Assembly (NCBI GenBank): GCA_934365945.1
Contig: CAKRNE010000024.1
Location: 1 to 29,369, forward strand
Length of the DNA: 29,369 nt
Direction: 5' to 3'
DNA from: an uncultured Agathobacter sp.
GTDB lineage: Bacteria > Bacillota > Clostridia > Lachnospirales > Lachnospiraceae
The translations under genes were made by a program, and so were the position numbers. Below are positions 25,533-29,369 of the stretch, piece after piece. Each line of letters starts with the position of its first letter. The first letter of the stretch is position 1. A model generated the notes under the pieces. That model was not told the origin of the DNA and did not search any database. It saw only the letters and a program-made list of their open reading frames with translations.

Positions 25533-27116
25533 TTAATCAAGGTTATTAATACTTTCAATTATACATGTATGCTTTTTTTCATTATCAGATGTGTTGCTGT
25601 AATTAATTCCGACAAGTAAGATCTGATTGCTGTATCCTGATAAGGCTCCGTGATATCTGCGGTTTTTAATCTGTGATATGGCAGAATCAGCGGAAGCATT
25701 GTACTTAAGTTCAATTACTATTGCAGGTCTGCCACAGGCATTCGCTCTTGGAATAAAAACAAGATCAGCAAAACCTTTGCCGGCTGGAAATTCTCTGACA
25801 ATATTGTAATATGCATTTGCAGTAAAATATGCCATTGTGAGAACACAGCTTAAAGAATTTTCGTCGTTGTATTTAAGAACGGATGTATATGTTTCATGTG
25901 CTATTTCTACCAATTCAGCGACTTTATCAGCATCTTCATTTAGGGTAGCATCTAATAATTCATCACATTTTGAAATGGAGTTGGCTACTTCACTCCATGA
26001 ACCGGTCTGTAATGCTAGATCATATGCAGCAGCAACCTCATAATTAGGTATATATGCCATTTTCCTATTGGCATCATAAGCCAGATAACCTAAATGAATT
26101 AAAGCTGTAAGTGCATCATCCTTTGAAGCAACTGTAGTAAGGTCATTTTGGAAGGTATTTACATTAACTCTGATTTTATCGCCGGAAAGCATGGCGAGCA
26201 CATCATCCTTTAAACCGGCGTAGTTCATGGTGATAAATGTGTTGATTGATTCAAACGAGGATGTATTTTTCCAGTAAAAATCATAGTCATGATCTAGCAT
26301 AGCCTGAACAACGGAATTAGGGTTATACATATGAAGCCCGTCTATCAGATATCCGTTATACCATGCTTTTATTGATTCAAAATCCATATCATATGTGATG
26401 CACAGCTTTTTAACTTCATCCTCTGTAAAACCAAAATATCTGGTCAATTGTTTCGATTTCAACATTGTAAACTCACGGAAGTTGTTCAGAGCTGATTCAT
26501 CTTTAATTTTTTTGATTGGCAGAATACCGGTGATATATGCCAAAGCTAAAAAAGTTTTTGACTCTTCGCTCTTAAATAACAAATGAAGAAACTGAAGGTA
26601 GCTGTGAACCAGTGTTTTATTTCCACCATTTCGGATTACGCAGTCCCATTCATCAATTATTATAACAAATGGAATACCGGAAATGTTGTAGACGGACATG
26701 AGTACAGCACTGATCATCTTGGTATAATCTATCTGATCGCCATATACCTGTTTAAGCTCGTCATAAATATATTCCTGAATTTTTTCTATCACATTATCTT
26801 TGTAAGCGTCCCAAAATGATGATACATCAATGTGTATGACATTGTATTTATTCAAATGTGCTGAATAGCTGTCCTTGGCTGCAATTTCAGAATCTGCAAA
26901 AAGCTCTGATGAATCGCAGCCTCTGCTGTAGTATGCATCGATCATTCCAGCAGCATGGGATTTACCGAACCTTCTGGCATGGCTGACACTTATGCAGTTG
27001 GCATTTGTACAGATAACTCTATTCAAATATTCAATCAGACCGGTTTTGTCAATATATAGCTGACTGTTTTTGTCTTTTGTAAAGCTGCCATTTCCCGGAT
27101 TAAAATAAATACCCAT
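25533..27116 (-). CDS. AAA-ATPase-like protein with PD-(D/E)XK nuclease-fold domain
   Basis: A protein of 527 residues of the common anaerobe family joining an AAA-ATPase-like region (PF09820) to a PD-(D/E)XK nuclease-fold region (PF08011/DUF1703). The N-terminus reads YIDKTGLIEYLN, then SHARRFGKS (degenerate Walker A, residues 46-53), then VIIIDEWD (Walker B). The C-terminus has AGKGFADLVFIP and PAIVIELKYN, the D...ExK core of the nuclease fold. The family is highly duplicated in gut Firmicutes and Bacteroidetes; its role is unsettled, and a mobile-element or conflict role is only suspected. The ATG has GGAGATGG before it. The start TATACT-like -10 lies near 27150 on the minus strand. Confidence 0.88.
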   Translation of the reverse strand: MGIYFNPGNGSFTKDKNSQLYIDKTGLIEYLNRVICTNANCISVSHARRFGKSHAAGMIDAYYSRGCDSSELFADSEIAAKDSYSAHLNKYNVIHIDVSSFWDAYKDNVIEKIQEYIYDELKQVYGDQIDYTKMISAVLMSVYNISGIPFVIIIDEWDCVIRNGGNKTLVHSYLQFLHLLFKSEESKTFLALAYITGILPIKKIKDESALNNFREFTMLKSKQLTRYFGFTEDEVKKLCITYDMDFESIKAWYNGYLIDGLHMYNPNSVVQAMLDHDYDFYWKNTSSFESINTFITMNYAGLKDDVLAMLSGDKIRVNVNTFQNDLTTVASKDDALTALIHLGYLAYDANRKMAYIPNYEVAAAYDLALQTGSWSEVANSISKCDELLDATLNEDADKVAELVEIAHETYTSVLKYNDENSLSCVLTMAYFTANAYYNIVREFPAGKGFADLVFIPRANACGRPAIVIELKYNASADSAISQIKNRRYHGALSGYSNQILLVGINYSNTSDNEKKHTCIIESINNLD

Positions 27117-27170
27117 TGTCCCATCTCCAATTCATTTTTATATAATCAGTATAACAGATTTGGAGGAGTG

Positions 27171-27242
27171 ATGGAAGTAGGCAACATGAGATTATGTGCA
27201 CTGTCTACGGACAGTATTTTTGTAATATTTTTGGATTTTTGA
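27171..27242 (+). CDS. Possible 23-residue small ORF upstream of the toxin-antitoxin pair
   Basis: MEVGNMRLCALSTDSIFVIF... follows GGAGGAG at 4-bp spacing. A hairpin with a TACG loop followed by T5 (27200-27221) lies inside it. TATAAT at 27141-27146 could be its -10. It may be a leader peptide or a chance frame; no relatives are known to me. Confidence 0.3.
   Translation: MEVGNMRLCALSTDSIFVIFLDF
27200..27221 (+). terminator. Short terminator hairpin with TACG loop
   Basis: ACTGTC (27200-27205), loop TACG, GACAGT (27210-27215), then ATTTTT. C(UACG)G is an extra-stable RNA tetraloop. Confidence 0.5.
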
Positions 27243-27273
27243 AAATAAAAATTCATTGTTGGAAAAATGTACG

Positions 27274-27352
27274 GAATAATGTTACAAATACAGCAAAAAA
27301 CGTCAAGAATAATGTTACAAACACAGCAAAAAAATCAAGAATAATGTTACAA
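27274..27352 (+). repeat. 32/33-bp tandem repeat before the toxin-antitoxin promoter
   Basis: GAATAATGTTACAAAYACAG plus an A-rich tail occurs at 27274-27306 and 27307-27338. A third partial copy (14 bp) starts at 27339 and ends 13 bp before the -35. It is too short and lacks spacers, so it is not a CRISPR; iteron-like or slippage-born. Confidence 0.75.
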
Positions 27353-27364
27353 CGGGGATATATC

Positions 27365-27404
27365 TTGAAAAAATAGCTAATTAACGTTATAATATAATTA
27401 GCTA
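27365..27404 (+). promoter_or_regulatory. Promoter and operator palindrome of the toxin-antitoxin operon
   Basis: TTGAAA (27365-27370), 17 bp, TATAAT (27388-27393). Inverted 10-bp arms TAGCTAATTA (27374-27383) and TAATTAGCTA (27395-27404) surround the -10, the expected place for autorepression by antitoxin. Confidence 0.7.
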
Positions 27405-27431
27405 AAAAAGAAATGGATAGGAGGAAGGCAT

Positions 27432-27674
27432 ATGAATACAGCAACAGCAACTGCAACAGAAATGCAGAACAATTTTGGGAGATATTTGAATCTTGTTATG
27501 TCAGGACATGAAATCATTGTTACAAAGAATGGTCATGAAGTGGGAAGATTTATTCCTAAGGATGCCGCAGTATCATATTTGACGGATTCTCTAACAGGAA
27601 TACTTCAGGATAATGGTAATTTAGATGAGATAAAAACCGAAAGCATGAGGGAAAAATATGGTTTTGTTGATTGA
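27432..27674 (+). CDS. Phd/YefM-type antitoxin
   Basis: An 80-residue antitoxin that should bind and neutralise the PIN toxin encoded next and repress the operon. The N-terminal DNA-binding part fits the Phd/YefM fold: ATEMQNNFGRYLNLVMSGHEIIVTKNGHEVGRFIP, with the typical N..F...L..... .I.VTKNG.....L pattern. The C-terminal 30 residues (LDEIKTESMREKYG) form the toxin-wrapping tail. AGGAGG is 10 bp before the ATG. It overlaps the toxin gene by 17 bp. Confidence 0.9.
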   Translation: MNTATATATEMQNNFGRYLNLVMSGHEIIVTKNGHEVGRFIPKDAAVSYLTDSLTGILQDNGNLDEIKTESMREKYGFVD

Positions 27675-28065
27675 TACTAACATTATACTTGATGTTTTAC
27701 TAAGTCGCTCAGATTTTGTGAAGGAATCATCTATAATTTGGAAACTTTGTGAGACTGAACAGGCAAAGGGATATATATCTACATTAACTTATGCAAATAT
27801 GATGTATATCATGAGAAAACAAATGACTCCAGAGCAGATAGAAGATGTATTCCGCAAGTTAAAACTTATTTTTGAGTTTGCTGATTTTAGTTCAGTTGTG
27901 CTTGAGATGGCTGTAAATATGAAGTGGAAAGATTTTGAAGATGCCATACAAAGTGCAATTGCTGAATATGTTCATGCAGACTATATTATTACGCGCAATA
28001 TCAAAGACTTCACGCAAAGTAAGGTTATGGCACTTACACCTGCGGAACTTTTGGCAAGAATTTAA
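27658..28065 (+). CDS. PIN-domain toxin, VapC-like ribonuclease
   Basis: A 135-residue PIN-domain endoribonuclease. LLIDTNIILDVLLSR at the start carries the first catalytic Asp (D6), followed by the conserved TNIILD. DFEDAIQSAIAE and ADYIITRNIKDF near the end hold the remaining acidic residues. It overlaps its antitoxin gene, as is normal for such pairs. Known members cut tRNA or rRNA to arrest growth. No terminator follows before the next gene 60 bp away. Confidence 0.9.
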   Translation: MVLLIDTNIILDVLLSRSDFVKESSIIWKLCETEQAKGYISTLTYANMMYIMRKQMTPEQIEDVFRKLKLIFEFADFSSVVLEMAVNMKWKDFEDAIQSAIAEYVHADYIITRNIKDFTQSKVMALTPAELLARI

Positions 28066-28125
28066 TTGCAATGAATCTAATTATTAAAAGTGTAATATTA
28101 TTGGTAAAACAGATAGGAGGCATAT

Positions 28126-28845
28126 ATGTTAAACGGTGTGGGAACAAATATTTCAATGGCATATACTTCAAAGTATAACAATAAGTCAACAGGCGATAAA
28201 ATGGATATAGAGTTCGAAGTAGGAAATAGTGAGCAAAATTCATTAAATAAATGCAGGGAGAGGCAGAGTGAGCTTACTGAAATATACATGAATATGTTGT
28301 CGGAAAATAACAGTTCTCTTTACAATAAATTGGTAAATAATAAAAATGCAGTTGAACAGGTGTCACCGGATAAGGAAATTCCAAATGATAAGCTGAAAAA
28401 TATCGGAATGACAAGTTTTGGACTGTCTGATACAGAAAGTCAGATAGTTTTAGCTTCATATGTGAAGACATCAAAGGAGGATGATCCTGTTGTTCAAGTG
28501 GCATATGGACATGGTGATAACAGAAAAGTATATCATGTGCATGTAAATGATGTTGATATATCGAATGCATCGGATCTGGAAATGTTTGCGCTTATGTCAT
28601 ATGAGGGGTATAAAGGAAGAACTGCGCCTGATTCGATAAATAATTATTCTGCCTATAAAACAATGAAAGCAGATGCCGGTTATGGAATGGCTTCTGCTGA
28701 TGAAAATAGCTTTGTAAACAAAAAAGTGAATGCTGATTATTTATTGGAGCAAATATATGATTCATTAAAGAAGCGGGAAACAGAACAAGAAGCAAAGAGC
28801 TTTGATGTTTGTGAATATTTGCTCCAGATGATAAAAAATCGTTAA
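28126..28845 (+). CDS. Hypothetical protein, 239 residues, unrecognised
   Basis: I cannot place this protein. It is soluble and polar, with no signal peptide or membrane segment. Residues 1-30 are rich in Asn, Ser, Thr and Tyr (NISMAYTSKYNNKST). A helical region follows (about 38-70), then a more ordered part VVQVAYGHGDNRKVYHVHVNDVDI with repeated His and Asp, MFALMSYEGYKG, and a helical C-terminus with Glu and Lys. AGGAGG precedes the ATG at good spacing, which supports a real gene. It follows the toxin gene by 60 bp without a terminator, so partial co-transcription is possible. A terminator-like hairpin lies downstream at 28963. Confidence 0.7.
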   Translation: MLNGVGTNISMAYTSKYNNKSTGDKMDIEFEVGNSEQNSLNKCRERQSELTEIYMNMLSENNSSLYNKLVNNKNAVEQVSPDKEIPNDKLKNIGMTSFGLSDTESQIVLASYVKTSKEDDPVVQVAYGHGDNRKVYHVHVNDVDISNASDLEMFALMSYEGYKGRTAPDSINNYSAYKTMKADAGYGMASADENSFVNKKVNADYLLEQIYDSLKKRETEQEAKSFDVCEYLLQMIKNR

Positions 28846-28857
28846 AAGCAACAGCTT

Positions 28858-29163
28858 TCAGTGCCGAAGCATAATAATCGTATGGAATGTCTTGGTAGGA
28901 TCATCAAAGTAAAAAGTCATTTCACCGTTATACTTCTTAACAATATTTTCTATACTACGCATACCGAATCCATGAAACTGTGGATTCGGTTTTTTAGTTG
29001 GTAAAAGATTGCCATTTTTATCGATAGGATTTACGCGGCAGGAATCAATGAGCGTGATAATGGTCATGTTATTTTTCTCTTTCTGAAAAATATTGAGTTC
29101 TATAAAAGGATTAACTGTTTTTTCGGCTGACTCTACAGCATTAAAAATACGAGGGCAGATTGT
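28858..29163 (-). pseudogene. 3' remnant of a GHKL-domain sensor histidine kinase
   Basis: On the minus strand the frame reads FNAVESAEKTVNPFIELNIF, then TIITLIDSCRVNP, then NPQFHGFGMRSIENIVKKYNGEMTF and ends LRH. This is the C-terminal ATP-binding part of AgrC/VirS-like kinases: the Asn region of the N box and the HGFGMRSI G box. The frame is closed upstream by TAG at 29164-29166, and no sensor, dimerisation domain or start codon is present, so it is a truncated relic. The only ATG, at 29067, would give 69 residues without the N box. Confidence 0.7.
28963..28995 (+). terminator. Terminator-like hairpin inside the GHKL remnant
   Basis: ACCGAATCC (28963-28971) pairs with GGATTCGGT (28982-28990), then T5. 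It is oriented to end transcription of the upstream 239-residue gene and lies antisense to the G-box codons of the relic. Confidence 0.6.
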
Positions 29164-29243
29164 CTAAGTATTTTACAACTATGACACATCACAGGTTTAT
29201 AATCATCATAACAATTAAACATCAGCAATCAAAGGAAAAATAA

Positions 29244-29369
29244 ATGAATAAAAAAACACTAATTAAAGTATGCGCAGTTACATGTGGACTAAGTCTGACA
29301 CTAGCTGGATGTACATCTTCAAACAATAGTAATGAAATAAACAATACAAAAAAATATAATACAGAAATT
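29244..29369 (+). CDS. Lipoprotein, N-terminal part only (3' partial)
   Basis: The frame runs to the window edge. The first 42 residues start MNKKTLIKVCAVTCGLSL and contain the lipobox LAGC (Cys23), then an Asn/Ser-rich linker. It should be lipid-anchored on the outer face of the membrane. AAAGGA lies 8 bp before the ATG; a TATAAT at 29198-29203 is a possible -10 without a good -35. The function lies beyond the window. Confidence 0.75.
   Translation, partial: MNKKTLIKVCAVTCGLSLTLAGCTSSNNSNEINNTKKYNTEI

Noticed and set aside
27274..27352. Tandem repeats as a possible CRISPR array
   Set aside because: Units are contiguous with no unique spacers and there are no cas genes in the window.
27194..27376. 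60-residue ORF over the 32/33-bp repeats
   Set aside because: Low-complexity translation of the tandem repeat (NVTNTAKN units), no ribosome site, ends in the TA promoter.

Overview
The window looks like a chromosomal segment of a low-GC Gram-positive gut anaerobe, most likely a Lachnospiraceae close to Agathobacter/Roseburia. This is an inference from AT-rich DNA, strong AGGAGG ribosome sites, the CHASE-GGDEF and 7TM-EAL proteins, a YtrA-type GntR/ABC cluster, an AAA-ATPase/PD-(D/E)XK protein and the codon style. No rRNA, tRNA, CRISPR array or complete insertion sequence was seen.

Layout. Positions 1-1450 are accessory DNA: a 5'-cut ORF6N protein with a PLD-like C-terminus, a terminator, then decayed pieces of a second ORF6N gene and a Fic gene. 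A CHASE-GGDEF-PAS diguanylate cyclase (1506-3284) converges on pyrC (minus strand, 3346-4629) across a bidirectional terminator. Next is a five-gene operon (4972-8874): ABC ATPase, membrane protein, GntR/YtrA repressor, second ABC ATPase, membrane protein. It is followed by an MFS efflux gene (9219-10346) behind a long leader that carries a 27-codon peptide and mutually exclusive hairpins. A ferritin-like diiron protein (10490-11746) and a ZIP metal transporter (12253-13032) follow, both with unusual 5' leaders.

The core of the window is a complete F1Fo ATP synthase operon in the order a, c, b, delta, alpha, gamma, beta, epsilon (13770-20073), with a good promoter, a terminator, and a c subunit that lacks two known Na+ ligands. 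A 7TM-PAS-GGDEF(degenerate)-EAL phosphodiesterase (20197-22470), a YoaK/DUF1275 membrane protein, an LrgA/LrgB pair and a cytidylate-kinase-like protein follow. The last 4 kb is accessory again: an AAA-ATPase/nuclease-fold protein on the minus strand, a Phd/VapC toxin-antitoxin pair with an operator palindrome over its promoter, an unrecognised 239-residue protein, a decayed GHKL histidine-kinase tail and the start of a lipoprotein.

The most interesting non-coding signals are these. (1) A ribosome-mediated attenuator sits before the MFS gene, and its promoter shares a GTATATAC element with the promoter of the GntR/ABC operon. (2) Two roughly 300-bp GC-rich long-hairpin elements (13060-13362 and 24505-24790, opposite orientations) share a conserved core and a hairpin whose stem sequence differs but whose pairing is kept. 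This looks like a dispersed structured element or RNA family. (3) A long hairpin buries the ribosome site and start codon of the ferritin-like gene. (4) A palindrome and a possible three-way-junction RNA lie before the ZIP transporter.
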